A stretch of DNA of 64,000 bases from Salvia splendens. Its lineage: Eukaryota; Streptophyta; Magnoliopsida; Lamiales; Lamiaceae. The notes under the pieces were generated by a model. The model did no database searches, had not been told where the DNA came from, and was given only the letters and a program-made list of their open reading frames with translations. Positions within the stretch are counted from its first letter, which is position 1, and every line of letters begins with the position of its first letter. A program made the translations under genes and the position numbers. The stretch spans positions 32,243,262-32,307,261 of the forward strand of contig NC_056034.1 in the NCBI RefSeq assembly GCF_004379255.2, given 5' to 3'. This document shows, one piece after another, positions 25,226 through 36,338 of this stretch.

Positions 25226-26619
25226 ATTAATTTACTTCAGAAAAGAATATGTTTTTCTATTGAAAATAGACCATTTGAAAATATAGCTGTGAGCCTTGTA
25301 TTTGTGTATGTATTTTGTCTCCCTTTTTTGAATTTTGACAGAACCGTAAAAAACTAATGGTCAATTCGTTTTTGACCGACTTAGTATACTAATCCACCTA
25401 AATAGACACTTATACATTCCTAACTAATTATTTTATTTTTTTGAAAAATGAAAATTCCGAATTCTTCTTCTATATCTCCACACAATCATTCTCTCTTATT
25501 TTAGAAATATAGAGAGGTCCTGAACATTTCTATCATAATCAGATACAGTCCTAAATATTTGGTAGGTTGAGCAAAATAATCTATTCCCCAACGACAATGG
25601 ATGCTTAGACGGTTCAACATGTAAAATTCCATGAAAGGACCTACTGAGCATTGAATTACATTGTCTCAATATATGTGTTGTAAGGGTCTGTTTGATAGAT
25701 TGGTAATGCTTAGATACATATGCTCATTTGTAAGTGTTTGATGACAAATTAGACTACCATACCAATCCTTGATATTTTCCTAAAGCTTGGGTCGACCCGC
25801 TGATTTCTCAATGAAATACAGCGATATGTATCTTCAAAATTTTGTGGGTTAGCAACTCTACATTGATTAGACATTATTGTATGAGGTGCCGAGTTTGAGC
25901 CCTCACGATATCAGTTGTAATTTTCCTCCTTTTTATAGGAGTTTATTTGTAATTTCCTCCTTCATATAGGAGTTTATTTATATATAAAAAAAGCATAACC
26001 AGTTTCAAAAAATATCACTTTCATACCGCTCTTTTTCAAGTACTCGTTTTGTGAAACTTTCTTCCAAGTCCGGTGATCTCCATCGAAATTACTTCACTGA
26101 CTGGTAAGAATTCAAAATGGTGAGACTGACAAAGTTGGTTGTGGTATTCTGGGCATCGTTTTTTTGGAAATTATTTTGTGATATTCACTCTGATGGTCAG
26201 CGCGTTTTCTATTTATCTACGAGGCAAATGTCAGAATTTTTTGGGGAGGGGTGCTGGGGGATGAGCACCCCTGCTTCGGGGCGCCCAGTTGCCTATGAGG
26301 TCTAGAGTGAAGAAGTGGATGAGTTTTGTTGGTGATTATAATTGGAACAGTTTTGTGCCTTGTAGTTGAACTGTTGCTTAGTGCTTTAGCAAAGGAAAGG
26401 TTTGATTACACTTCTCATCAAATATTAGGAAGAAGTTTGGCTCACTGCTTGCGGGTATGATTATCTATCTTATGAACATTATTACTTGTTTCTCTCAGTG
26501 TTTAGATTCCCATAAAAATTAATTTACTTCATAAAAGAACATGTTTTTCTATTGAAAATGGACCATTTGAAAATGCAGCAGTGAGCCTTGTATTTGTGTA
26601 TGTATTTTTATCTCCCTTT
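25226..26619. repeat. Dispersed direct repeat of ~100 bp (25226-25327 and 26518-26619)
   Basis: Both copies contain ATTAATTTACTTCA, GTTTTTCTATTGAAAAT, ACCATTTGAAAAT and GTGAGCCTTGTATTTGTGTA in the same order with few differences. The first follows a MITE-like end (CTCCCTCTATCCCAG near 25173). Between the copies I find no gene I trust; a 62-codon frame at 26117-26305 has no recognisable domain and looks fortuitous. Confidence 0.65.
26247..26272. repeat. GC-rich perfect hairpin
   Basis: Arms AGGGGTGCT and AGCACCCCT (9 bp, perfect) around the loop GGGGGATG, in otherwise AT-rich DNA. G-runs in and near it could also form a quadruplex. No function is assignable. Confidence 0.6.
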
Positions 26620-26964
26620 GATTGATTTCTGTGGTTAGATCGCATGTGTATATTCATATCCTTATTTGATTGCTAGTGTTATTGTGGATTTATAGTACTT
26701 TATGTGAAATTTCTGACAATTAATATTCCTCATATATTAGTATCATTCATTTTGTTGGAATTTTGTCATTGGAATTGTGTGAAGCTTGAACCTCTCTTCA
26801 TACCTTAAATGAGATCAAAGAATATTAAGATGTGTATATCTATGTACTTCACAATTTTTTGTTTTTTTGTTTCCAATTTGGACAGTGTGTAGGATAGATA
26901 AATTTTGTATGGCAATAATTTATTTGTGAACTATGAAAAGTTTTAGGCACATTGTTAATTTGTA

Positions 26965-27197
26965 CTACCTTCTTCCCACATTAACAGTCACATTTACTTT
27001 TCTGAACTCGTTTTGTAAAAATGATAATAAATAGTTAAAGTGGAAAAATAGTAAAGAGAGAGAATAACGTAAAGAAGACTCTTCTCTACTTTATTCTCTC
27101 TCTTATTTTACTATTTCTAGACTTTAACTATTTATTACCATTTCTACAAAACGAGTGCCGAAGAATAAATGTGACAGTTAATGCGGGACGGATGTAG
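26965..27197. mobile_element. Fold-back MITE with TA target duplication
   Basis: CTACCTTCTTCCCACATTAA at the left pairs with the inverse of the right end (CTACATCCGTCCCGCATTAA). Complementarity continues through CTCGTTTTGTA and AATAAATAGTTAAAGT into both arms for roughly 110 bp, so nearly the whole 233-bp unit can form one long hairpin. TA flanks both ends. It directly abuts the Harbinger fragment at 27200. Confidence 0.85.
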
Positions 27198-27199
27198 TA

Positions 27200-27715
27200 T
27201 TTCATATGGCAGTGTAATGGATACAAATAATGTTATATCTAATGCATCCATCGCCTTGATACTAGAGGACATCTTGCATATCTACAAGTTCGAGATAATT
27301 TGTAGTATTCTTTATATAATAGCTACGAGGTCCCGTAGAATGGTACATAGGCGACGGGCAGCCCCTAGGCAGTCTTTCACCTTAATTAATAGGATCCCAG
27401 ATAAATTGAATCATATGAATAGGTTAATGGGAGTGACAAACGTCGATTGTGTTAATAACCACAAAATGGATCGTAACACATTTGGGAGGTTATGTCAGCT
27501 AATTAGACAAGTGGAAGGGCGTAAGGACAGAAGATATGTATTTGTGGAAGAGCAAATAGCAATGTTCTTGGCATCTTAGCACACCTTAAAAAAATAGGGT
27601 TGTTGGCTTTGATTTTTGGAAATCAGGCCAAACAATATCTCATTACTTTCATCATGTACTAAATGCGATTCTGAAGCTGAATACCCATTTTCATGTAAAA
27701 CCCACTACTAGAACA
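27200..27715 (+). pseudogene. PIF/Harbinger (HARBI1-like, DUF8040) transposase fragment
   Basis: Frame 1 runs to a TAG at 27577-27579 and contains LNHMNRLMGVTNVDCVN, KMDRNTFGRLCQLIRQV and RRYVFVEEQIAMFLA, the N-terminal helix-turn-helix region of plant Harbinger-type nucleases. A second frame from about 27600 continues the family with GFDFWKSGQTISHYFHHVLN and a segment ending HFHVKPTT. One or two small indels in the A-rich stretch near 27580-27600 separate the frames. The catalytic DDE domain is absent. The apparent ATG at 27181 belongs to the adjoining MITE, so the true start is lost. Confidence 0.8.
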
Positions 27716-28106
27716 TTCACATATTATCAACTAGAAAACTATTATATTGACACTTTACGGGTAATAGCTAGTACTTATTGCATGTGCTGGAAAAAAAAGT
27801 GTGATAACAAACAAAGTGTGAAGATAGACCCTTCTTTATTACACTAAAAAAGTGTCAAGAAAAAACTCTTCTCGTCACAATGCATAGTGTCACAAACTAT
27901 TCTTTTAAACTACACTATATAAATGCACAGAAATTTACAAAATAACCCCACAAATATATATGATTACAATTTCCCACCTATATTTTATTTGATTTATACT
28001 TTTGATCTACAAATTGCTATGATTTGTATTTTCATCCTATAAATATTTATAAATTACATTTAGTCCTTCAAACTTTTATATTTACATCTTTATTAAATAT
28101 AGAGTG

Positions 28107-28410
28107 AAGGTCAATTTTAGTCCTAAACATATTATCAAAATACGAATTTGGTCCAAAACATTCACTTTTTGAAAAACAGGTCCATAACAAATGAAATTCC
28201 TGTCGGAGTGGTCCTTTTTTTACGGTTCCGTCACAAAACTAACGGTCATGCCACTGTACAATTAGTGTTGACCATTAGTTTTTTGACGGAACCATAAAAA
28301 AAGGACTACTTTGTCGACAATTTCATTTGTTATGGACCTATTTTTCAAAAAACGAATGTTTTGAACCAAATTTGTATTTTAGTCATATGTTTAGGACCAA
28401 AACCGACCTT
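28107..28410. mobile_element. Long fold-back element (about 140-bp arms)
   Basis: The left arm starts AAGGTCAATTTTAGTCCTAA; the right arm read inversely is AAGGTCGGTTTTGGTCCTAA. Complementarity continues through GGTCCATAACAAATGAAATT and GGTTCCGTCA to a short centre near 28255. It has no coding capacity. A related fragment (ACCGTAAAAAACTAATGGTC) occurs near 25343. Confidence 0.75.
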
Positions 28411-28419
28411 TATTATATA

Positions 28420-28621
28420 CTCCCTCCGTCCCATTAAATATGCAACATTTGCTTTTTGGCACCGGATTTTATGTAATGTTGTTTTGTGAGTTAATGAAGA
28501 GAGAGTAAAGTAAGAGAAAAGAAAAAGTAGAGAGAGTATTGTTTCCATTTTTAGAAACGTTTCATTTTTAATGGGACAGACCAAAAAAGAAAACGTTTCA
28601 TTTCTAATAGGTTAGATGGAG
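28420..28621. mobile_element. MITE (CTCCCTCCGTCCC type)
   Basis: TA-flanked 202-bp unit: left end CTCCCTCCGTCCCATTAAA, right end read inversely CTCCATCTAACCTATTAGA. It starts ten bases after the fold-back element at 28107-28410. From 28622 to 29092 I see only AT-rich sequence without recognisable features. Confidence 0.75.
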
Positions 28622-29092
28622 TATATAATTACATTTCCATTTTCAATATAAAAAAATCATATTAAATTGCTATTAACCATCCAAAAAAAATTATATAAAC
28701 AACTAATTCAAATAAAATGCTAAATCTGAATAGCAAAAATCCGATGTCATAATGATCTTACATCAAATTCCTATGTGCATATACAGTAACAGTACTAAAA
28801 ATTGAGGTCCAAATATTTCTAAAAGTGCAATTTGAAACATAATACTTCAGCTTGCAAATCTGCTAACCTGCAAATCTGCAATAGAGAAGAGAAGCAGCAA
28901 CATCAAATAACAGAAACAAGCAATAATATCCACATACAAAGGCCGGGCAAAACAATACATGTAGAGCTCTTATCTGGTGAATTAAAATACAAATATCCAA
29001 CTGAAATTGAATGCAATAATAATAAGTCCACACACAGAGAGAATGCAAATGTCCACTAAAAAGTAGTATAAATCAAGACGAGTAGTTCAAGC

Positions 29093-30560
29093 TGTTAGAG
29101 TTTGTATACTAGAAATCACATTTCGAGTGATTGAATACTGTAAAACTCCATATGATATTTTCCAAAGGAATAAAACAGATTATTTTTGTCATAATGTTGT
29201 TATGTTTTACATTTAATGGATGTTTATTACATATTTAAATGTATAAGCAACGTAACAAAGTCTAAGTCTTTGTTTTAGTAGACCGGTTGTGGGCGTCGTC
29301 CACTTTAAGGTAACACGGTCGGTTCTAAACAAAGAAAAAGAAGAATTTCACAACCTAGATAGGCCTAGACTACCTATCGTGAAAGGTTGCAATGTCAGTT
29401 CGCATATTTCTAAGCCTTACTGAAATAAGATGACATTGGTGTGGTATAGCACTGAATTGGATCTAACGGCAAGACGAGTCTTTATGCTATCTACTGAAAG
29501 ATGAGGTCTTGATAATTAATTTCTTAATCAATGTACGTTAGCATTGAGCATACGGTATTGATTATGCACTACTTTGACTTACCAAAAGGTGCGGGTTTTT
29601 TCGCAACCCAAGAATCCTGGTATATTGGGTAGTGGTGATTAATATCTAGCGGTGCTAGGATTGCTATTATATTGAATCGTGCGCGAAGTGAGTCTCGTTT
29701 GATAACGTCCACAAGAGGAGCTCGAAACAAGGTTTTATTATTCGGAACCTAGCTAGTTGGAGTTTGATTACTCTATGAATAATGAATAAGCGTTTCGTGC
29801 TAAGTCCACCCTTGAAGTTAATAATATGTTAATTAATTAAGTCCATAGCAGACATTAATTAATTAATGGATGTTTCTATCTTAAGCACGAGAAATAAATG
29901 ACAAACAAATGAATACCCGGAATACTTGTAATTTCGGATTTAGATGGGCAGTGCAATATTACTTCTGTAGTGGTTGCTCGTAATATTCCAATGTAAGCTT
30001 ATATTAAATTGTGGGTTCAATTTAATTAGTAAAAAGCTAATTGGGGGATGTCATATCCAAATTCTTCCATAGATCCTTGACTGGGTCCAATATGTGACTT
30101 ATTATAAATAGGAGAATAAAGGAGACAGAAAATAGGCACTTGTATTTTCATAAAAAATTTCGTCCCCCTCTCTTTCTCTAAGAGGGACGATTTTCAGCTC
30201 CCTTCGTGAGCAGTGTCCGTCTTCTTTATTCATGTCCTAATATTCTGGTGAGATCAGCCCACATTGATATCAGATTACAGTCAGGGAACCAGTCAGAAGA
30301 TCCGTGGTTTAGTACTCAAGATCTTCACGTGGAGAAGACGCGAGCCTTCTTTGATTCTTTGGAGAATCAACGAGGTAAATTGGCTACCTCCGCAGTAAGC
30401 ATGTTTTAGGTGTTAATTGCACTAAAACATGTTTAAATTCAAGTTATGAGCATGATACATGTGAGATTTACGCGAATAGAATTTGTCTAAATAATGTGCT
30501 AAATAGATCAGAATTTATGTAATCCGTTATGAACGCACGCTTCCGCTGCCAACCCCAATA
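29093..30560 (+). repeat. Copia-2 5' LTR
   Basis: About 1468 bp, starting TGTTAGAGTTTG; the end is set two bases before the primer site, giving CCCCAATA rather than the canonical CA end. A TATA box (TATAAATA) is at 30103-30110. A 67-codon frame at 30206-30409 recurs in the 3' LTR, but I regard it as fortuitous. Confidence 0.85.
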
Positions 30561-30562
30561 AT

Positions 30563-30574
30563 TGGTATCAGAGC
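30563..30574 (+). other. Copia-2 primer-binding site
   Basis: TGGTATCAGAGC, the standard match to plant initiator tRNA-Met used by copia elements. Confidence 0.9.
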
Positions 30575-31450
30575 CAGTCTTTGGAAATAATACAATAATA
30601 TAATTTCTCTTCCTTATCTTGAACATGGAAATAATATGAATTTAATTTTTCATGTCTAATTAAGATTTAAATAATTCCTTTATTTTAGAATATCTTATAG
30701 AAGACATGAATAAGAATTAAATTCTAGAACAATTAATTTCCTAAACTAAGATACTAAAAGATAATGAATGATTTAATTATCCAGTCAATTAAATGCCAAC
30801 AAAATTTAATTAAGCCTTTATCTGCCTCAAGGCTAAGGATAATTAAAGAAAAACCATAACACAAATATCTAAGCTATAATTACGAACTTAATGTTTGTAT
30901 ATGGTCTCCATCGATTGGTCTGCTATTTGTGAAGCTAATTTCTAATATTATCGCCACTCATTATGTGGGTACAATAATCCTAAGAAATAGTAAGTTCATG
31001 AGGGCGGACTTCTCAAATATAAATAGTATGAATTGGAATGTGGTTTCCAATATTATAGCCACCTATTATGTGGGGACAATAATCCTAAGAAACTACGAGA
31101 TTCAGGAGTTCACACAGAATTTATGAGAAGCTTGATTTTATTAGCAGCACATGAACATTGTTATGAGAGTGTGTTGTAGAAATAAGATACTGTAGTGCTA
31201 AATTTGGTGGTCTTGATTAGAAAACATTAGGCGGCCATGCCATTATGTCGTCTCTGGACTATTCGTCGGTGTTGTGACCAGTAAAATTGTAAAAAATTAA
31301 TGCGTATTGACCTCTTATGGAGAGTACAAAATTTTAATGTTACAGTTGTAAGATTGTGAAAAGTTTTATGGTTAATCTACTCAAACTTCTTACATAAGTT
31401 TATGACAAATGGTAAATACTATGTTTTACAGTGCAAACTAAATCGTCAAG
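30575..31450 (+). other. Copia-2 untranslated leader with an internal direct repeat
   Basis: About 880 bp between primer site and gag without a coding frame I can support. A 45-bp stretch containing ATTATGTGGGTACAATAATC is repeated (about 30943-30989 and 31046-31092). Confidence 0.6.
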
Positions 31451-32286
31451 ATGTCATTCAATCCTCTTTCTGCAATTCTTAAAGAAAACAAACTGGAGGG
31501 CCAAAATTACATAGAATGGAAACAAAACTTGGACATCGTTCTCACAACAGAAGAGTACAGCTTTGTGCTCACAACCCCACAACCTCCAGTGCCAGCGGCT
31601 AACGCCGCGACAGGAGTTAGAGATGCGCATAGACGATGGCATAAGGTGAATGAGATGGCTAAGTGCTACATGTTGGCTTCTATGTCTTCACTACTCAAGC
31701 ATCAGCATTCTGCCATGGCGACTGCCACCGAGATTATGTAAAATTTCACAAATCTTTTAGGTACTCTGAATCGAACGGCTAAGTCTCAAGCCTTTCAGAG
31801 TATCATGACGAAGACAATGAAGGAAGGCACATCTGTGAGGGACCATGTCCTCGAGATGATGGGCCACCTCAACCAAATTGAGGTTTTGGGAGGGACGATC
31901 GATCCCGAGTCCCAAGTAACTATCATCCTTTAATGTCTTCCCCTAGCTTCCAGCAGTTCAAGCTCAATTTTGAGATGAACAAAAGGAATTACACCTTGGC
32001 ATAATTGTTGACTGAACTTCAGTCAGCAGAGGACCTTATGGTTCAGGCTAAGGCAGCCATGTTGAGTATGACGCCCCGTTCCTCTGGCTCCAAGCCTAGC
32101 GTAGGAAAGAAGAGGGCACCGAACTCTGTTTCGGCTAAGATAGCTAAGGGAAAGAAGAAGAAGGCTAACAAGAAGCCTTCGGGGAAGTGTTTCAAGTGTG
32201 GAGAGAAGGGGCATTGGAAGCTAGATTGTCCTAAAAAGGGCAAGGCTACATGTATGCACCAAGCTCAATGGTCGAGTCATGTTTGA
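31451..32286 (+). pseudogene. Copia-2 gag, degenerate
   Basis: Starts MSFNPLSAILKENKLEGQ, a copia gag N-terminus, and is broken by a TAA at 31739-31741, another near 31931, a frameshift near 31950 and a TAA near 32002. Similarity then resumes (LLTELQSAEDLMVQAKAA) in the frame from 32005, ending with a CCHC knuckle (CFKCGEKGHWKLDC, about 32188-32229). The gag order is normal but the protein cannot be made intact. Confidence 0.85.
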
Positions 32287-33968
32287 CTTCGACATCTACT
32301 CATACTTGGGTTATAGACACTGGAGCCACTGATCATATTTGTTTTGATCCTGACTTATTGCAGGTGATAAGACGACTATATGATCGCGAGATCGAAGTCC
32401 AGCTGGGCGACGCTACAAAAGTGGCGGCCGTTGCAGTGGGAGACGTTTATTTGCATTTTAGTAGTGATAGAATTTTGATTTTGAAGAATGTTTTGTTGAT
32501 ACCTTCTTTTAGAAGAAATTTAATTTTAGTTTCTAAATTGGTTTTTGATGGATATTCGATTTCTTTTTATGACAATTGTGTTATTAAGAAAGATGGTTCT
32601 TATATCTGTCGTGGTATCATGGAAAACAATCTGTACACAATCACATCTACACAGTTTAATAATCGCAAATCAGAACTCAATACAACATCGAAAATTTCAA
32701 CGAAAAGAAAAGAACCTTCAAGTTCAATGAACGAAACGTACGTATGGCACCTTAGACTTGGTCATGCCAATGAAAGGAGGATCCATTCTCTTGTGGAATA
32801 AGACCTTATTAAAGGACTAGAGAAGGAACCTTTTCGTAAGTGTGAATCATGCTTAGAAGGCAAGATGACCAAGAGGTCTTTTAAGACTAAGGGCAATTGG
32901 GCCAAGGAAGTACTTGAGCTCGTTCATACCGATGTGTGTGGACCAATGTCAACAGAGGCGAGAGGTGGTTTTCGACACTTCATCACTTTTATTGACGACT
33001 TCTCGAAAATTGGATATGTCTATTTGATGCGCCACAAGTCTGAATCTTTTGGCAAGTTCAAAGAGTTTAAGTCATATGTGGAGACGTATAATGGAAAGAG
33101 TATCAAAAGCCTGCGATCTGATCGCGGAGGCGAATACCTTAGTGCCGAGTTTTTGGACTACTTATCGGTGGCGGGAATTGAATCCCAACTGACCGCGCCG
33201 GGCACGCCCCAGCAGAACGGCGTGGTTGAAAGAAGGAATAGGACCTTGTTGAACATGGTCCGGTCGATGATGAGTTTCGCACGACTACCTATTTCGTTTT
33301 GGGGACATGCCTTGCTTTCTGCAAGTCATATTTTAGACAACTTACCGTCAAAATCCATACCTACTACTCCTTATGAGTTGTGGACTGGGCGCAAGCCTAA
33401 TCTAGCACATCTCAAAATTTGGGGTTGCTCGGCTCATGTATTGGAAAAAGGATCCAACTAAGCTGGGATCGAGAACGGAGGTATGTGTGTTTATAGGGTA
33501 CCCTAGAGGATTGAAAGCTTATGAATTCTATAGTCTCCGAGACAAGAAAGTCACTGTGAGTACTCACGCGACATTCTTAGAGAAAGATTATGTAATGAAT
33601 CATAAACCCAGCAGTGAAGTGGCTCTTGACGAGCTAACTTCTGTCACAAGTTCCATTAACCAATAACCCGTACATAATGTACAAACAATTCCCGAAATTT
33701 CAACTTCTACTCCAAGAATTGTAGTGCCGCGCCGCAGTGGGAGGGTCTCTCATGAGCCCAATAGATACATTGGTTTGGGGGAATCTATGGATCACTCCTC
33801 GGACAGCAAGGTATTAGATCCGTGGAACTTCGCAGAGGCGCAGGTAGATATCGATCATTGCGAATGGGTGAAATCAATGGATTCGGAACTACAATCTATG
33901 ATAGACAAAGACGTGTACGATTCGTCCGTCCCACCCGAAGGCTGTACTGCTATTGGGAGCAAGTGGAT
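32250..33968 (+). pseudogene. Copia-2 protease-integrase and start of RT, degenerate and split
   Basis: Retropepsin motif VIDTGATDHICFD near 32310; a GAG-pre-integrase segment (WHLRLGHANERR) ends at an in-frame TAA (32799-32801). Integrase follows in the same frame: first Asp in HTDVCGPM, second in RSDRGGEY, then GTPQQNGVVERRNRT with the catalytic Glu. A frameshift near 33440-33460 moves to the frame holding VCVFIGYPRGLKAYEF, and a TAA lies at 33664-33666. The chain reaches the conserved GSKWI of RT and is cut there by Athila-A. Confidence 0.88.
33964..33968. other. Athila-A target-site duplication, left copy
   Basis: TGGAT, repeated at 61070-61074 immediately after the Athila-A 3' LTR. Five-base duplications are typical of these integrases. 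Confidence 0.93.
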
Positions 33969-35458
33969 TGATAAGTCGTATTCTAGGCCTTGGTTACTGG
34001 TCAGTATGATGTGCATAATTGAATTATATCTGCAAAACAGTTGCTTAAGTGTGCAGGTTGAGTGTTCTAGCTAGTAGGCAAAGCTTCGGATACTTCAGGC
34101 GAAAAGGGCGCCAGGAGGGTGCAATACTGGCCAGGATGCATGCAAATAAAGGTTCGAGATGGAGAAGAAGGATAGCTGGGACTGGTCAACCGCAATTAAG
34201 GGCAGAGAAGTCATTTCGCAATGAGGTTTTACCCTAAAATCAAGGGCAAGCCTCCCTATAAAAGGAAGTCACTTAGAGAGATAAAGGGGAGGATCTAGAC
34301 ACCATCATCACTCTTAGGTAGAAATCTCTCGGTAGTTCGGTTCTTCAGCCCAGTCCAGATTCCCATTCCTCACCACAACCATGATTACCTGAGTTCCAGA
34401 AGTTCGCCGGAGTTCCAATTGTTCTCATTTCAGCCAGTGTGATCGTGGTTTAGCTGTTTCATCGCCTGGAGTGGCAAACAATCTTTAATCGCTTTCGTAG
34501 TTTATTTTCACTTGCTTTTCTTACGTTGGATCTGTGAAATTTTCTCTATTTTATGACTTGAAGTATTTTGGTTGTGATCCAAACGTTTAATTGCTATGAA
34601 TTTGCTCTTGATGTTTTCTTGCGTTTGATTTCCTTTCCTCCTGCCTAGATAACTTAGATTTAGCTGCATTAGTAATTTTCAAGTGTTACAAGCATGTTTT
34701 CATTCCCGATTGGTAGATCTGAGTTTATAAGTCTAGATAACTTTTAGATTTTGGTTCTAAAATGGTTAAGTGTGGAAATCTAGTTTACGTGAGTTTCGCC
34801 ACCTTGCATGTCATCCAGTTCACTGGTGTAATTTTTGGATTTGATGTTTAAATCGGTGGATCTGAGTTGTGATTTGTTGAATCTGAAGTTGTTCATAGAG
34901 TCTGGATTGTTGTTTGATTTTCGATCATGTTGTTTGGAGAAGATGATGTCCACATCCTAGTTTTGGGACCACTTTTACTTTTTGGGTTACTTTATGCTTT
35001 TGTCATTTACTTTTTCTACCTTTTCAGCTGCTACCCTACAGATCTGTCAGTCTAGTCACCTAACTATCTCTTTTCCTCTGATATTCCGTTTAGCTTTTTA
35101 TAGTAATCCCGTACCTTACACATATTTTCAGAGACATAATGTCCCCTACTCTCACGTACACAGCTGCTTATCAGACGTCTCTCACACCTTCTAATCAGTA
35201 GAGTAACATCTTAACTTCCAGCCTAGATAAAGTCTCAACCCAAAGCGTGGTAGCTAACCAAACCCTTCCAGAATATCACCGCAATCACTCCAAATCGTCA
35301 CCATCTCTGTGGGATTCGACCCCTACCTTCACTATACTACCCAGTAGAAGAGGGTTGAGGATTTATTGATACCAGGTTCAGGCTTAGCCAGGGATTCCAT
35401 ACTGATCAGTAGGATATACCTTCGCTTTAACGACATCTGACCGAAACCTGCTCTTTCA
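33969..35458 (+). repeat. Athila-A 5' LTR
   Basis: 1490 bp, TGATAAG...CTTTCA, with a TATA box (TATAAAA) at 34257-34263. It lacks 17 bp present in the 3' LTR (at about 34816). Outside the first 170 bp I count about 16 substitutions against the 3' LTR (about 1.2%); within the first 170 bp it differs by about 10%. Confidence 0.92.
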
Positions 35459-35460
35459 AA

Positions 35461-35478
35461 TGGCGCCGTTGCCGGGGA
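35461..35478 (+). other. Athila-A primer-binding site
   Basis: TGGCGCCGTTGCCGGGGA, two bases after the LTR; this is the common primer site of plant Athila/Tat-type gypsy elements. Confidence 0.88.
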
Positions 35479-35563
35479 TGAATGGTGTTATTTATTGTTA
35501 TTGTGTGTGATACTTTGGCGTATATATTGTGGATAATTTTTCTCTTTCTTTTTATTTCAGTTT

Positions 35564-36338
35564 ATGAGAAGCAGTTCGGCTCCTGACCAGTGGAGACCGA
35601 AGATACTTCAACGAGGATCTATACTCGTAACCACTCGATCCGGCCTGTCGACGGCTTTGTCTGACTTAGGTTCGAGTAGTGACGAGGAGCAATACACCAT
35701 AGAAGGGTCAATACCAGAAGAGATACCACTGTTGGAAGGCAACCCAAGGGAGATGGCTGCCAACGTAGATGATGATCCAGAGATCGGAACGCTGAATGCG
35801 CATACCGTGGGAGAACCACCGCAAGCTATAGTAGTCACCACGGGGCAGACTGCATGTGATGTGAAGCCCCAAGTTATCGCAATTCTGCCTACGTACTGCG
35901 GGAAGAGCTATGAAGGCCCTTACGAGTTCCTTCATGAGTTTTGTAAGATTTGTAGGGCGCAGAGGAGGAGGGCGCAGAGGAGGCCAGCAGGGGCAACCGA
36001 GGATGACTACAGATAGAAGGCTTTGCCGTTCGTTTTGAAAGGGGAGGCAAACACCTGGTTCATGCGACTGCCTCCTAATTCCATCGAGAGTTGGGCCGAC
36101 TTCAAGTCAGCTTTCCTAGGAGAATTTTTCCCGTAATCGAAGACGAGCGCGCTGAAGAGAGAGATCACTAGTGTGAAGCAAGGGTACGATGAGCCCTTGA
36201 GTGATTATTGGGAGAAGTACATGAGCCTCTTGGATGCGTGTCCCAACCATCGCATGGCGGATATAGAGGTACATCATACCTTTTATGAGGGAATGAACAA
36301 GGCAACAAAGAACCTAGCAAACTCCTCGTCATGAGGAA
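35564..36338 (+). pseudogene. Athila-A gag, 5' portion, cut by Athila-B
   Basis: Starts MRSSSAPDQWRPKILQRG and is open to a TAG at 36014-36016. The same frame then continues with KALPFVLKGEANTWFMRLPP, another TAA near 36133 and a TGA just before the insertion of Athila-B at 36339. A short local duplication adds a GCGCAGAGGAGG unit near 35970. The remaining gag resumes at 49078. Confidence 0.85.
36334..36338. other. Athila-B target-site duplication, left copy
   Basis: AGGAA, repeated at 49078-49082 after the Athila-B 3' LTR. The uninterrupted version of this gag site can be seen within Athila-B itself near 38640. Confidence 0.93.

Noticed and set aside
26117..26305. 62-codon frame with a hydrophobic start
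   Set aside because: It spans the GC-rich hairpin, has no family resemblance and no supporting neighbours.
30206..30409. 67-codon frame conserved in both Copia-2 LTRs (also 63681-63884)
   Set aside because: Conservation follows from the two LTRs being copies of each other; it lies in the LTR leader region and has no recognised domain.
34982..35194. 70-codon frame repeated at 60593-60805
   Set aside because: Both lie within the Athila-A LTRs, so the duplication is the LTR itself; no domain is recognisable.
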